Assembly: GCA_020444425.1 (NCBI GenBank)
Contig: JAHLLB010000004.1
Coordinates: forward strand, 1 to 64,000
Reading direction: 5' to 3'
DNA length: 64,000 nt
From: a bacterium
Lineage (GTDB): Bacteria; Electryoneota; Electryoneia; Electryoneales; Electryoneaceae
A program made the position numbers and the translations under genes. Positions 16,425 to 24,880 of the stretch are shown here, piece by piece. The notes under the pieces were generated by a model. It was not told where the DNA came from, searched no databases, and worked only from the letters and a program-made list of their open reading frames with translations. Every line of letters begins with the position of its first letter. The first letter of the stretch is position 1.

Positions 16425-18144
16425 TTCGTACCTCGGGATGTGGACCGGACTTCACATCGAGAATGTGCAGCTGCAGGTAGACACGCCCCATCCACTCATT
16501 TTCCTGCACCGTGTACACGATGTGGTTCGTCGCACGGTTCGGATCCATCCGTTGCAACCGGTCACCCAGGTTGAAGCCGATGCAGTCGATCACCGAGCGG
16601 GATGATCGCACCTTGAACTTGAGATGGTTGGTGCCGACAATCCGCGGGTAGCCGGACAAGGCAACATCATAGCTGACAAACGCCGGCATCGGATTGTTCG
16701 GCCCGAACGGGGCAAACTTCTTCAGGTATTCCAGCAGCTCGTCATTCACGTGTTCCAGCGGCAGTTCGGCGTCAATGTGCAGCTTCGGAATCAGATCATC
16801 TTCGGTCAACGAATCCTTGGCGACGGCGTTGAACCGCTGGCGGAATTCTTCGATGTTCTCCGACCGGATTGACAGACCGGCAGCGTACGTGTGCCCGCCA
16901 AACTGCTCAAGCAGGTCGTTGCACTGATTGAGTGCATCGTAGATGTCGAAGCCGGGAATCGAGCGCGCGGACCCTTTGCCGATACCGTCCTTGATCGTGA
17001 TCATCACCGTCGGACGGTAATACTTCTCGATCAAACGGCTGGCGACGATCCCGATCACCCCGCCGTGCCACTCGTCGCGAGCGAGCACGAGGCCGTAATC
17101 CTCTTCCGGATCGTGCGTTTCTTCGGCTTCCGCGAGGGCTTCGTCGAGGGTATGGGTGTCAATCCGGCGCCGGTTGCGGTTTTCCTGCTCCAGCTCCATG
17201 CTCAAATGGCGCGCCCGCTCGGCATTTTGCGTGATCATCAAGTCCACCGCGCGGTCGGCGGAGCCGAGACGCCCGACGGCGTTAATGCGCGGTGCGATAC
17301 CGTAGATGATCTGGCCGACATCGATCTGGCCGCCACGCAGATGCGCGGTTTCGATCAATGCCGCCAGCCCGATCAACGGATCCCGGTTCACCTTTTTCAG
17401 GCCCAGGTTGACCAGAATACGGTTTTCATCGACGAGGGGGACTATATCGGCTGCGGTACCCACTGCAACCAGGTCGAGGTACCGGTCGAGATAGCTTTCG
17501 CCAAGCTCGAGCTGTTGCGCGACCGCCTGCGCCAGCTTGAACGCGACCCCGCAGCCTGCCAGCTCCTTGAACGGGTACGTCGATCCCGGCAGCTTCGGGT
17601 TGATCACCGCCAGCGCTTCCGGAATCTCTTCTCCGGCCTGGTGGTGGTCGGAGACGATGATGTCCATATCCAGCTCACGGGCGCGATGCACTTCCTCGAC
17701 CGCCGTGATCCCGCAGTCCACCGTGATCAACAACTCCGCGCCGGCTCTCTTCGCCAGCTCAACCCCTTCCACCGAGACACCATATCCCTCGTCCTCACGG
17801 TTCGGGATGTAGTAGCGAACATTGCCGCCAAGGTCACGGAAAAAGAGATACAGCAGACTGCACGACGTGATGCCGTCCACGTCGTAGTCGCCGAAGATGT
17901 AAATCAGCTCTTTGTCCTGCAGAGCACGGATGACGCGTTCGACCGCGACTTCCATGTGCTTGAAGAGGAAAGGATCGTGCAGAGCGGAACGTTCCGGATG
18001 AAAGAACGCCTCCGCCTGTTCGGGGGTTTCAATGCCCCGTTGCAGAAGCAAGCGGGCCACGACTGGTTTCACTCCCATCTCACGAGACAGGGCGAGCACA
18101 GACGCGGAGTCGGCTTCTGCAGCCAACTCCCAGTGTTTCAGCAT
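16417..18144 (-). CDS. recJ: Single-stranded-DNA-specific exonuclease RecJ
   Basis: A 5'-3' single-strand DNA exonuclease used in recombination and mismatch and base-excision repair. The product has 575 residues, the normal length. It shows the DHH phosphoesterase motifs in order: 'IFGDYDVDGITS' (about residue 83), 'LITVDCGIT', 'IIVSDHHQAGEEIP', 'LAGCGVAFKLAQ' and 'DLVAVGTAADIVPL'. The DHHA1 part has 'GIAPRINAVGRL' and 'VIGIVASRLIEKYYRPTVMI...GSARSIPGFDIY'. An OB-like C-terminus follows. No strong ribosome-binding site is visible before the ATG at 18144. The stop overlaps the GPP34 gene. Confidence 0.97.
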   Translation of the reverse strand: MLKHWELAAEADSASVLALSREMGVKPVVARLLLQRGIETPEQAEAFFHPERSALHDPFLFKHMEVAVERVIRALQDKELIYIFGDYDVDGITSCSLLYLFFRDLGGNVRYYIPNREDEGYGVSVEGVELAKRAGAELLITVDCGITAVEEVHRARELDMDIIVSDHHQAGEEIPEALAVINPKLPGSTYPFKELAGCGVAFKLAQAVAQQLELGESYLDRYLDLVAVGTAADIVPLVDENRILVNLGLKKVNRDPLIGLAALIETAHLRGGQIDVGQIIYGIAPRINAVGRLGSADRAVDLMITQNAERARHLSMELEQENRNRRRIDTHTLDEALAEAEETHDPEEDYGLVLARDEWHGGVIGIVASRLIEKYYRPTVMITIKDGIGKGSARSIPGFDIYDALNQCNDLLEQFGGHTYAAGLSIRSENIEEFRQRFNAVAKDSLTEDDLIPKLHIDAELPLEHVNDELLEYLKKFAPFGPNNPMPAFVSYDVALSGYPRIVGTNHLKFKVRSSRSVIDCIGFNLGDRLQRMDPNRATNHIVYTVQENEWMGRVYLQLHILDVKSGPHPEVRNG

Positions 18145-18210
18145 GTTAGAATCTATCGGTTGTTCACGTGTTTCAAAGCCTGGAGACGCCGGGCCATGTT
18201 GTGTGCCCGT

Positions 18211-18330
18211 GTCGGTCGTCGTGCCCGTGTCTGCTTGCAGACGCGGACGATCCGGACGTCATGTACCCGCGTCGGTCGTCGTGCCCGTGTCTGCTTGCAG
18301 ACGCGGACGATCCGGACGTCACGTATCCGC
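18211..18330. repeat. 60-base tandem duplication carrying GTCTGC hairpins
   Basis: Two almost identical 60-base units (18211-18270 and 18271-18330). Each contains GTGCCCGTG, the hairpin GTCTGC-TT-GCAGAC and CGCGGACGATCC. This is a local duplication of one modular hairpin element upstream of recJ. Confidence 0.9.
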
Positions 18331-18411
18331 GTCGCAAAAGATGCGGACGCGGACCATCCGTCGCGTGATCAGCCCTGCTGGCAGAGCCATCAGGGGCACA
18401 TGCCAGTGCAG

Positions 18412-18443
18412 ATGATCCACGACATGAATGTCGTGGGCATGAC
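18412..18443. repeat. Dispersed hairpin repeat, ACGACAT stem
   Basis: GATGATCC, the inverted repeat CACGACAT-GA-ATGTCGTG, then GGCATG. It is a copy of the element at 102-134 in the opposite orientation. Confidence 0.75.
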
Positions 18444-18520
18444 TTGCGGCGTCAGTCGTCGGCACTCATTCTCCGGATAAATTATCCGGCAGGTGCGCGA
18501 CGATACATCTCAAAGAACGG

Positions 18521-18989
18521 GGAGCGGTGAGGGGGTCTGTAAGCCGAATTCTGTACTCTCCCGGAGGAGAGTGACGGTCATCGATCTTGGCGCCCTGTTT
18601 CCAACGCGCTCATCGCAGCCTACCCGCGGGTGCAACCGTGACGGACAGTCACGTGTCGACCAAGTTCCGCGAATGCGTACAATCACGGTCACTTGTTAAC
18701 GCCGACTCCCCGCCTATTTGGCCTTGCTCCGGATGGGGTTTACCGTGCCACGCCTGTTACCAGCCGCGCGGTGGGCTCTTACCCCACCGTTTCACCCTTG
18801 CCTGTGCCGGTTTCCCAGCCATCGGCGGTCTGTTCTCTGCTGCACTGTCCGTCGCCTCGCGGCGCCCGGCGGTTAGCCGGCATCCTGTCCTGCGGAGTTC
18901 GGACTTTCCTCCCCTGTCCTGTCTCAAATGCGGTTTTCAAGACCACGTCGACGGGACGCAGGCGACCGTCCAACCTCCTCGGCCACTCC
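18521..18989 (-). ncRNA. rnpB: RNase P RNA (bacterial type A)
   Basis: The catalytic RNA that trims tRNA 5' leaders. On the minus strand the universal core is present: GAGGAAAGTCCG after P3 and the 3' element CAGAATTCGGCTTAC. In between come an 'ACAGTGCAGCAGAGA' region, GGTAAGAGCCCACCGC, 'GGTAACAGGCGTGGCACGG' and the 'AAACCCCATCC' segment of P4/J regions. I set the ends where GGAGTGG (18983-18989) can pair with CCGCTCC (18521-18527) and GAGG with CCTC to form P1. The exact ends may differ by 20-40 bases. Confidence 0.93.
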
Positions 18990-19103
18990 ACAAATCTCAG
19001 CCAAGGTACACAATTTTTCCCGCAAGTGCCGACAGAATCAGAATGTTACCCTCACCGTCTCCGAACAAAACTCTGAGAGACCGGCAATCCCGCGCAGACG
19101 AAA

Positions 19104-19127
19104 GGGACAGCCGATCTCGACTGTCCC
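19104..19127 (-). terminator. Probable terminator of the ccsA unit
   Basis: GGGACAG pairs with CTGTCCC around a 10-base loop. On the minus strand it is followed by TTTCG. It lies 30 bases beyond the ccsA stop and before rnpB. Confidence 0.55.
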
Positions 19128-19156
19128 CTGGAAATCAATTTCCGGCACCCTTCGGA

Positions 19157-20479
19157 TCAAGTCACCTCGAACGAGTGCAACCCGCCGAAGAAGTAGTTCC
19201 CGAAGAAGCTGATGAAAACAAACAGCATCCCGAGCACCAGCAACACCGCCGCGCGGTCACCCGACCAGCGACGCTGATAACGGGCGTGCAGGAAAACGGT
19301 GTAGAACAGCCAGATGATCAACGCGCCAACTTCCTTCGGGTCCCAGCTCCACCAGGTACCCCACGCCTGTTCCGCCCAGATCGCGCCGGCGAACAACGCG
19401 CCGACGGTATACAGCGGATAGCCGATTGCCACGGCGGCAAAACTGATTTCCTGGAGAATTGGACGTGCAACCCCCATCTTCGGCAACCACCCCGCCGCGC
19501 TGGATCCGATCACCACGTGCACGATCGGCGTCAGCACCCAGCTCAACACCAGCACCGGCGCGAAGAATTCAAAGATCTTGAGGTAACTGCGCGGTGTCAG
19601 CGTAATTGTTCCGTTCTTAACCAGGAATCCGGCCAGGATCGCTGACAGCAACAGCGCCAGTACAATCGTCATGAACTCGTGCATCCCGTTGCCGCGCATC
19701 TTCAGCGGCAAGCGGTAGTGGATAAACGGCCAGACGGCAGAGGTCACCACCAGTCCGATTCCAAGCCCGATCGCCAGTCCGCCGAGCAGGCTGGCGTCCA
19801 TGCCCTTCCCGACCGCAAAGGACGTGAACGCGCCCTGCTGGTTGCCCGCCATGGCGATGTTCACCTGCGGCGGAAGCAACCCGGCAATGCTGAGCAGCAA
19901 CCACACGGCCAGCGGTGCGCCGATCCAGAACAGGCCGAACTCCAGCCACGAGAACGCCTTCAACTCCTTCACCTTCGCGCTGTGCAGCTTGTCGCTGTCC
20001 GATCCGGAGGTTAACAGCACCAGCGCCGCTGCCGCGAATGCGATCAGGAACGATCCCGATCCCAACGCTGCCAGCGACACGTGAATCGCAAGCCACGTCG
20101 ACTGCAACGCCGGCATCAACTGGCGGTTCACATCCGACGGTAGCAGGCTCGCGGTCACCAACAGCATCACCGCGATCGGCATCATGAACACACCAATTCG
20201 CGTGTTGCGGTAGCGGATGACGAAGATGATCAGGCCGAGCACGACCATCCACGCCATCAGCCCCATGTACTCGTACATGTTGGCTAACGGCACATGGCCC
20301 TGCTGAATGCCGCGCGCGATAATCGCCGCCGTGTGCGGCAAAAGCCCGATCGCGCCGAGACCAGTCGCCACCTTGCCGAGCACATCCTTCTTCAGCGCGA
20401 TGTGCAGGATGTAGAGAACAAACGATACGAGATACGCGTAGAACGATACCCCGTACAAAATTGCGTCCAGACGTTCCAT
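19157..20479 (-). CDS. ccsA: System II cytochrome c biogenesis protein CcsA (haem handling)
   Basis: Integral membrane protein that carries haem and attaches it to CxxCH apocytochromes together with ResB (Ccs1). The product has 440 residues and about 10-12 hydrophobic segments. The haem-handling WWD motif is present as 'AWGTWWSWDPKEVGALIIWLFY' (about residue 360). Conserved histidines occur in 'IHVSLAALGSG' and at 'YTVFLHARYQRRW'. The ATG at 20479 has AAGG upstream. It is the third gene of resB - ResB-like - ccsA, with very small gaps, so all three are surely one operon. A haem client in this window is the CxxCH protein at 14180. Confidence 0.94.
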   Translation of the reverse strand: MERLDAILYGVSFYAYLVSFVLYILHIALKKDVLGKVATGLGAIGLLPHTAAIIARGIQQGHVPLANMYEYMGLMAWMVVLGLIIFVIRYRNTRIGVFMMPIAVMLLVTASLLPSDVNRQLMPALQSTWLAIHVSLAALGSGSFLIAFAAAALVLLTSGSDSDKLHSAKVKELKAFSWLEFGLFWIGAPLAVWLLLSIAGLLPPQVNIAMAGNQQGAFTSFAVGKGMDASLLGGLAIGLGIGLVVTSAVWPFIHYRLPLKMRGNGMHEFMTIVLALLLSAILAGFLVKNGTITLTPRSYLKIFEFFAPVLVLSWVLTPIVHVVIGSSAAGWLPKMGVARPILQEISFAAVAIGYPLYTVGALFAGAIWAEQAWGTWWSWDPKEVGALIIWLFYTVFLHARYQRRWSGDRAAVLLVLGMLFVFISFFGNYFFGGLHSFEVT

Positions 20480-20487
20480 CGATAACC

Positions 20488-21027
20488 TTACGGGTTGGGG
20501 GACTCTGCGTGTGGTGCATCGAGACCGTAAACGTCGACCACGGCAAACGCCAGCCCGGTCGAGGCACGGTCATGCGGACCTCCCATGCCACTCATGCGGA
20601 AAAACGGCACTTTCTCAAAGGTCCACGTGTAGTCGACGAGTTCATCGCCACTGTAGATCTCGATGCGGGCGGCCTGGTTCTCCGGATGCGGAGAAACGTT
20701 CACCGGCCCGGCATCTTCCATCATGAAATGCGTATAGAAATCCGTCAGTTTCAGCGAATACTCAGTGCCCGGAACCGAGACGGCCTCATCCGGCGACAAA
20801 ACCAGCGTCGCCAGGTCGGTGCCTGTGCTGTCCTGAACCGAAACCCTCAACGAGTCAATCTCGGGCAGGTCAGCATGCTGATGTGCCGGTGTTTCCGATG
20901 TCTGCGTCATCATCCGGTTCTGCGGGACCGACGCAGGCCCGTCCGGTTCGTTGTTCCCCGGCAGCAACCAGATCGCCAGACCGACCACCACCACGATTAC
21001 GATAAACGCGATCGCCTTGCCATTCAT
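20488..21027 (-). CDS. Membrane-anchored ResB-like periplasmic domain protein
   Basis: A 179-residue protein with one N-terminal membrane anchor ('AIAFIVIVVVVGLAIWLL', residues 4-21), a short Pro/His-rich linker and a periplasmic domain. The domain text 'LATLVLSPDEAVSVPGTEYSLKLTDFYTHF' and 'NQAARIEIYSGDELVDYTWTFEKVPFF' resembles the periplasmic part of ResB/Ccs1. I chose the ATG at 21027, which has GGAG upstream; a longer frame to 21171 would overlap resB. It sits 17 bases after resB and 9 before ccsA. It probably helps present apocytochrome or haem, which is inferred from position and similarity. Confidence 0.85.
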   Translation of the reverse strand: MNGKAIAFIVIVVVVGLAIWLLPGNNEPDGPASVPQNRMMTQTSETPAHQHADLPEIDSLRVSVQDSTGTDLATLVLSPDEAVSVPGTEYSLKLTDFYTHFMMEDAGPVNVSPHPENQAARIEIYSGDELVDYTWTFEKVPFFRMSGMGGPHDRASTGLAFAVVDVYGLDAPHAESPNP

Positions 21028-21043
21028 CACCTGTCTCCACCGT

Positions 21044-22342
21044 TTACGGTTGGATGCGCTGCACCATGGTTTGGAACTGTTGCTCGAACTCGGCGGCTCT
21101 GCCCTTGGATACGCCCGCCAGCAGGACACGTGTCTCGCCCTCAGCTTCTTCAATCCGGGCGAAGATGTCACGCGGGGCGAGATACAAGCCGAGCATCAGG
21201 CCGATGCTGACAACAATGATCCCTGCCCAGACGAACGGTGACCCACTATCCTTGCGGACTTCGATGACTGTGGTCCACGTACCGTTCGCATCGGTGCGCT
21301 GGTCGTTAAACGAGGACTGGTAGAAACGATACCCGTTGTGGCGCAAGGGAGCGTTCACCTCGATGGTCTTGGTCATCACTTCCTGCCCGTTCTCGATCAC
21401 GGTCAGGTCGGCGATGTAATCGGCGATGTTTGACTGGTCCAGCCGTCCCCCGCCGAACCGGCGTTCGATGCGGTTGGTCAGCCGATCCAGGGTCACCCCT
21501 TCCTCAAAGCCGCGCGACGGCCAGAGGATTTCCACATTCGCCGTGCTGTCCGGCAACATGTCGTCGATCCGGCCGACACGCTGGCCGCCATCCACCGAGA
21601 CATACTGTCCATCACGCAACGGATAATACTCGATGATGAAATCGTTGACGCGAACGTTGAATCCCCACGCGCTTTCGTCCGCCGCCAGCAGATCACCGGG
21701 CAACCCGGAGACATGCTCGCGATATTGCCCGCGTGCGATCAACGCGCCGCCGATCACCAGCAGAATGAATCCGATATGCACAATCCACGCGCCGGAGTGT
21801 GCGATGGAGGCCCGCCGGCCATGGACCAGCGTCGCCTTTGCCGTATCCTTCGTGTTGACCGAGAATCCGGCTTTGCGAATCGCCTCGAGCGCACGCTCCT
21901 TCATTCCGGCGTCGCCCCTCAACTCAGCGAAGTGGTCGTGCCCATCATATTGGCTCTCCGCCGCGATGAACCGTGACCCCGTCACAAGTTTCCACACCAG
22001 TCCCGTCCGGTCGATGACACAGACCAGTAACGACAGCGTGAGCAATCCGAGCAAGCCGCTGTACCACCACGATCGATACGGCGAGTACATCTGCAGCATC
22101 GTCAGAATGGTCGCGCGCGGTTCGCCATACTCCTGATTGTACACGGAGTATGCGAGTCCGGGTTCGCCGCCACGCACCGGCACGATGAATTCGTTCGCGA
22201 ACAGGTTGACCACTGTCAACGCTGTGATCACCAGCAACAGAATGATCGCGAACTTCATGGATTTCAGCGTATCCCAGATCCGGCTGATCGGGTCGCGTGA
22301 CGTGGACTTCTTGCCTGAAGAACGGGTGTCTGTCTGAGCCAT
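21044..22342 (-). CDS. resB: System II cytochrome c biogenesis protein ResB (Ccs1)
   Basis: Partner of CcsA in haem attachment; thought to hold the apocytochrome. The product has 432 residues. There are three N-terminal hydrophobic segments ('FAIILLLVITALTVVNLFA', 'WYSGLLGLLTLSLLVCVIDR', 'HSGAWIVHIGFILLVIGGALIA'), a long periplasmic domain with 'APLRHNGYRFYQSSF', and a last membrane segment near residue 380 ('VWAGIIVVSIGLMLGLYL'). 'NLFANEF' and 'APLRHNGYRFYQ' are typical of the family. It is the first gene of a three-gene minus-strand operon. Confidence 0.94.
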   Translation of the reverse strand: MAQTDTRSSGKKSTSRDPISRIWDTLKSMKFAIILLLVITALTVVNLFANEFIVPVRGGEPGLAYSVYNQEYGEPRATILTMLQMYSPYRSWWYSGLLGLLTLSLLVCVIDRTGLVWKLVTGSRFIAAESQYDGHDHFAELRGDAGMKERALEAIRKAGFSVNTKDTAKATLVHGRRASIAHSGAWIVHIGFILLVIGGALIARGQYREHVSGLPGDLLAADESAWGFNVRVNDFIIEYYPLRDGQYVSVDGGQRVGRIDDMLPDSTANVEILWPSRGFEEGVTLDRLTNRIERRFGGGRLDQSNIADYIADLTVIENGQEVMTKTIEVNAPLRHNGYRFYQSSFNDQRTDANGTWTTVIEVRKDSGSPFVWAGIIVVSIGLMLGLYLAPRDIFARIEEAEGETRVLLAGVSKGRAAEFEQQFQTMVQRIQP

Positions 22343-22480
22343 GCAGGGGGTTCCGTTGTCGTGAAACGGTCAAAAGTACATTAATTCGTCCGGCGATCCA
22401 ATGGCTTGAGGAGTTAGGACTGCTTATCCCGGAGCGCGTTTTCCTGTTGTATACTTGCGAACGTGAAAAAGGATTCATCC

Positions 22481-22915
22481 ATGCTCGGAAAGACTCACCA
22501 CGTTGATTCGGAAGCGGCGACGCATCAGCTCGCGGCGGAATTCGCCGACGCCCTGCGGCCCGGCGACCTGGTTTCGCTGCTCGGTCCGCTCGGTGCCGGC
22601 AAGACTACGTTCGTGCGTGGCGTCATGCGCGCGATGGGGTACGCGGGACGGGTGCGCAGCCCGACCTTCACCCTGATCAACCCGTACCCGACCACACCGC
22701 CAGTGCATCACGCCGACGTGTACCGCCTCAGCGATCCGGACGAGCTCGTCGCGCTGGGGTTGGACGATATTCGCGAGGAGGGCGGCGTGCTGCTCATCGA
22801 ATGGGCCGATCGGATTCCGGAGCTGGATGACGCCGCGACGTGGCGGATCACCATCACGCCGGACGCGAATGACCTCGACCGGCGGGTAATTGAAATCTCG
22901 GACTGCCGGCAATAG
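22481..22915 (+). CDS. tsaE: tRNA threonylcarbamoyladenosine biosynthesis ATPase TsaE
   Basis: ATPase that cycles the TsaB-TsaD complex for t6A37 modification of ANN-decoding tRNAs. The product has 144 residues from the ATG at 22481, which has AAGGA upstream. A GTG at 22463 is also in frame but lacks such a site. The P-loop is 'GPLGAGKTTF' (residues 35-44), then 'RSPTFTLINPY', 'HHADVYRL' and the acidic 'LLIEWADRIPE'. The gene is divergent from resB. A repeat cluster follows its stop. Confidence 0.95.
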   Translation: MLGKTHHVDSEAATHQLAAEFADALRPGDLVSLLGPLGAGKTTFVRGVMRAMGYAGRVRSPTFTLINPYPTTPPVHHADVYRLSDPDELVALGLDDIREEGGVLLIEWADRIPELDDAATWRITITPDANDLDRRVIEISDCRQ

Positions 22916-22945
22916 GCTTGGGCTATGGGCTGTGGGTAAAGATAC

Positions 22946-22973
22946 GTGCCCGTGTCAGCTTGCTGACGCGGAC
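22946..22973. repeat. Dispersed hairpin repeat, GTCAGC stem
   Basis: GTGCCCGT, the inverted repeat GTCAGC-TT-GCTGAC, then GCGGAC. Both arms differ together from the GTTTGC form, keeping the stem. Confidence 0.75.
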
Positions 22974-22998
22974 GCGAGCAATTGGGATACCAAGGTGT

Positions 22999-23142
22999 GT
23001 CATGCTGAATGGAACGAAGTGGAATGAAGAATCTCCAGATTGACTAACGATAAAATAAGCCGGATCTTCTTCACTTCGTTCAGAATGACGTGCTTTCCAA
23101 TTGTAGATAATCTGGAGATCCTTCACTGCGTTCAGGATGACA
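22999..23142. repeat. Dispersed inverted repeat (GTCATGCTGAATGG...TTCAGAATGAC)
   Basis: A relative of the element at 9289-9395, with an extra half copy at its right end (TGGAGATCCTTCACTGCG). It has no coding capacity. Confidence 0.7.
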
Positions 23143-23226
23143 CATTCCTAGGTCACTTATGACACATTCCTGCGTCACTTATGACACATTCCTACGTCAC
23201 TTATGACATATTCCTACGTCACTTAC
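23139..23226. repeat. 22-base tandem repeat, four copies
   Basis: Four copies of a 22-base unit beginning GACACATTCCTACGTCAC, with one or two changes each. It lies directly upstream of the CPBP protease gene and may form part of its leader. Confidence 0.9.
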
Positions 23227-23294
23227 AAGTGACGAGAGACAAAGAACGCCGGACGTAGCACGAGAGACGAAAGACAAGAGACTCGAGACGACCC

Positions 23295-23945
23295 ATGAAT
23301 CCCGTTACCCCCCTCACTCCGCCACGTGGCGGCTTGGTGCTCACCTGGATCGCCGTGGCTGTCGCAGCGGTGATCTGGTACTTCCTGTTCGCCGTGCCCG
23401 GTGTCAACTTCTGGGCCCTGATCGCCCCGGCGACGCTGACCCTCGGCGTCATTGGCGCATCTATCGTCTACCCGGACACCTACCGTGCGAGCGGAAAGCT
23501 GTGGCTGAATTATGTGATCGTCGGCCTCGTCGGGTCCGCTGTGTTGTACGCCATCTTCTGGATCGGGAATGAGCTGGTCGCCGTGCTGCCGTTCATGGGC
23601 GAACAACAAGTCGAGAACGTTTATTCCACCAAGGCACAGGCCGCACCGAACCTGATCGGGACGTTGCTGCTGTTCCCCATCGGGCCTGGGGAGGAACTGT
23701 TCTGGCGGGCGTGGGTGCAACGTGCACTGATGAACAAATACGGCCCGCAGAAGGGCTTCCTGATCGCCACCTTTTTCTACACTGCGATTCACATCCCCAG
23801 CATGAACCTGACCCTGATCGCCGCGGCGCTGGTCGCAGGCATTTTCTGGGGTCTGATGTACATGCGCATCGGCCACATCGGCCCGGGATTGGTCAGCCAT
23901 GCCCTGTGGGACGCCGCCGTGTTCGTCTGGTTCCCATTCCAGTGA
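23295..23945 (+). CDS. CPBP family intramembrane glutamic endopeptidase
   Basis: A 216-residue multispanning membrane protein of the CAAX-protease/bacteriocin-processing (Abi) family. The catalytic motifs are visible: 'GPGEELFWRAWVQRAL' (EExxxR, near residue 136), 'FFYTAIHIPSMNL' and 'GLVSHALWDAAV', with the second and third histidine motifs. Six to eight hydrophobic segments surround them. The substrate is unknown; bacterial members process prenylated proteins or peptides, or regulate other membrane proteins. The DinB-like gene follows 22 bases later, so the two are likely cotranscribed. Confidence 0.9.
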   Translation: MNPVTPLTPPRGGLVLTWIAVAVAAVIWYFLFAVPGVNFWALIAPATLTLGVIGASIVYPDTYRASGKLWLNYVIVGLVGSAVLYAIFWIGNELVAVLPFMGEQQVENVYSTKAQAAPNLIGTLLLFPIGPGEELFWRAWVQRALMNKYGPQKGFLIATFFYTAIHIPSMNLTLIAAALVAGIFWGLMYMRIGHIGPGLVSHALWDAAVFVWFPFQ

Positions 23946-23967
23946 TCCGCAACTTGAGGACACATCC

Positions 23968-24507
23968 ATGAGCACCTACAACCTCACCGAAGCCATTGGT
24001 TCCGGACCGTTCGTCGAGTACGTCCAGTTTCATATCGACAATCTCGCCGGACGCGATCCGCTCACGGTTCGGCAGCAGGCGTGGGCGCGGTACCGTGACC
24101 TGGTCAGCGGCCTTAACGAGCAGCAGTTGATCACGCCGGAAAAGCCGGACAAGTGGTCGATTGCGGGCGTCTTCCGTCACCTCGCCGACACCGAGCTGAC
24201 CTTCGTCTACCGGATGAAGCTGGCGTGTGTGGTTGATCGTCCCGAGGTGCCCCCCGTCAGCGCCGATGACTGGGCGAAAGCACTCGACTACTGGAATCTC
24301 GATCCGCACCGTGCCATTTCCGCCTACCACGCCCAGGCGGAGGACACAGCAGCGTGGTATGCTTCTTTGCGGGAAAAACTGCGCCGCCGTGAATTCGTCC
24401 ACTCCGAGATGGGGCCGCAATCGGTGGCGCTGGGCTTTCACATCCTCTCTTCGCACGACGAGTTGCACCTGAAGCAGGTCGCACGGATCCGTCAGGCGGT
24501 GCTGTAA
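23968..24507 (+). CDS. DinB family protein
   Basis: A 179-residue four-helix-bundle protein of the DinB/YfiT metal-binding superfamily, often thiol S-transferases. The ATG at 23968 has GAGG upstream. Metal-site positions fit: His in 'WSIAGVFRHLADTE', and the late 'SSHDELHLKQVARIRQ' with two histidines. 'YRDLVSGLNEQQLITPEKPDKWSI' is the usual N-terminal pattern. The cosubstrate is not predictable. It pairs with the CPBP gene upstream. Confidence 0.88.
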   Translation: MSTYNLTEAIGSGPFVEYVQFHIDNLAGRDPLTVRQQAWARYRDLVSGLNEQQLITPEKPDKWSIAGVFRHLADTELTFVYRMKLACVVDRPEVPPVSADDWAKALDYWNLDPHRAISAYHAQAEDTAAWYASLREKLRRREFVHSEMGPQSVALGFHILSSHDELHLKQVARIRQAVL

Positions 24508-24573
24508 CTGGTGGCGTTACTACCCTGAATTGTTGAAAGAAACGATTCAACCCCAATTTGGTTGAAGTGAGAC

Positions 24574-24727
24574 CTGCCCTCGGGCTTCAGCCCGGGATTC
24601 TCTGGCCTGTTGTCAAGCATTAACCCGCGTCTGACATCCGTCTCTGATCCTACCCGGGCTAAAGCCCGAGGACGGTGTTGCGATGGTACTTCAACATTCG
24701 ACAATCCCGGACTAAAGTCCGAGGGCA
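24574..24727. repeat. Cluster of GGGC/GGAC hairpin repeats
   Basis: Three hairpins: CGGGCT-TC-AGCCCG at 24580, CGGGCT-AA-AGCCCG near 24655 and CGGACT-AA-AGTCCG near 24708. The loop varies between TTCA and TAAA while the stems are kept. They fill most of the gap before the esterase gene. Confidence 0.75.
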
Positions 24728-24816
24728 TGATCTATCCTGGGAGATCTTACGTTTCGGGAACCTGAACACTGCGGGAACCTGACTCTTCGGAGTAACCGGG
24801 AAAAGCCTGACACCGT

Positions 24817-24873
24817 CCCATGATCACAGCGGCGGACATGTGAACTCCGCCGCGACGCGACCACGATCATGGG
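24817..24873 (+). promoter_or_regulatory. Leader hairpin overlapping the ribosome-binding site
   Basis: CCCATGATC (24817-24825) pairs with GATCATGGG (24865-24873), and inside it GCGGCGGA (24829-24836) pairs with TCCGCCGC (24846-24853). The outer stem covers the ATG at 24869 and the first half of the GGGGGA ribosome-binding site. It could block translation of the esterase until melted or bound. Regulation is inferred. Confidence 0.5.
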
Positions 24874-24880
24874 GGAAATG

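Noticed and set aside
22463-22480. GTG at 22463 as the tsaE start
   Set aside because: No ribosome-binding site precedes it, while AAGGA is well placed for the ATG at 22481. The six extra residues have no family support.
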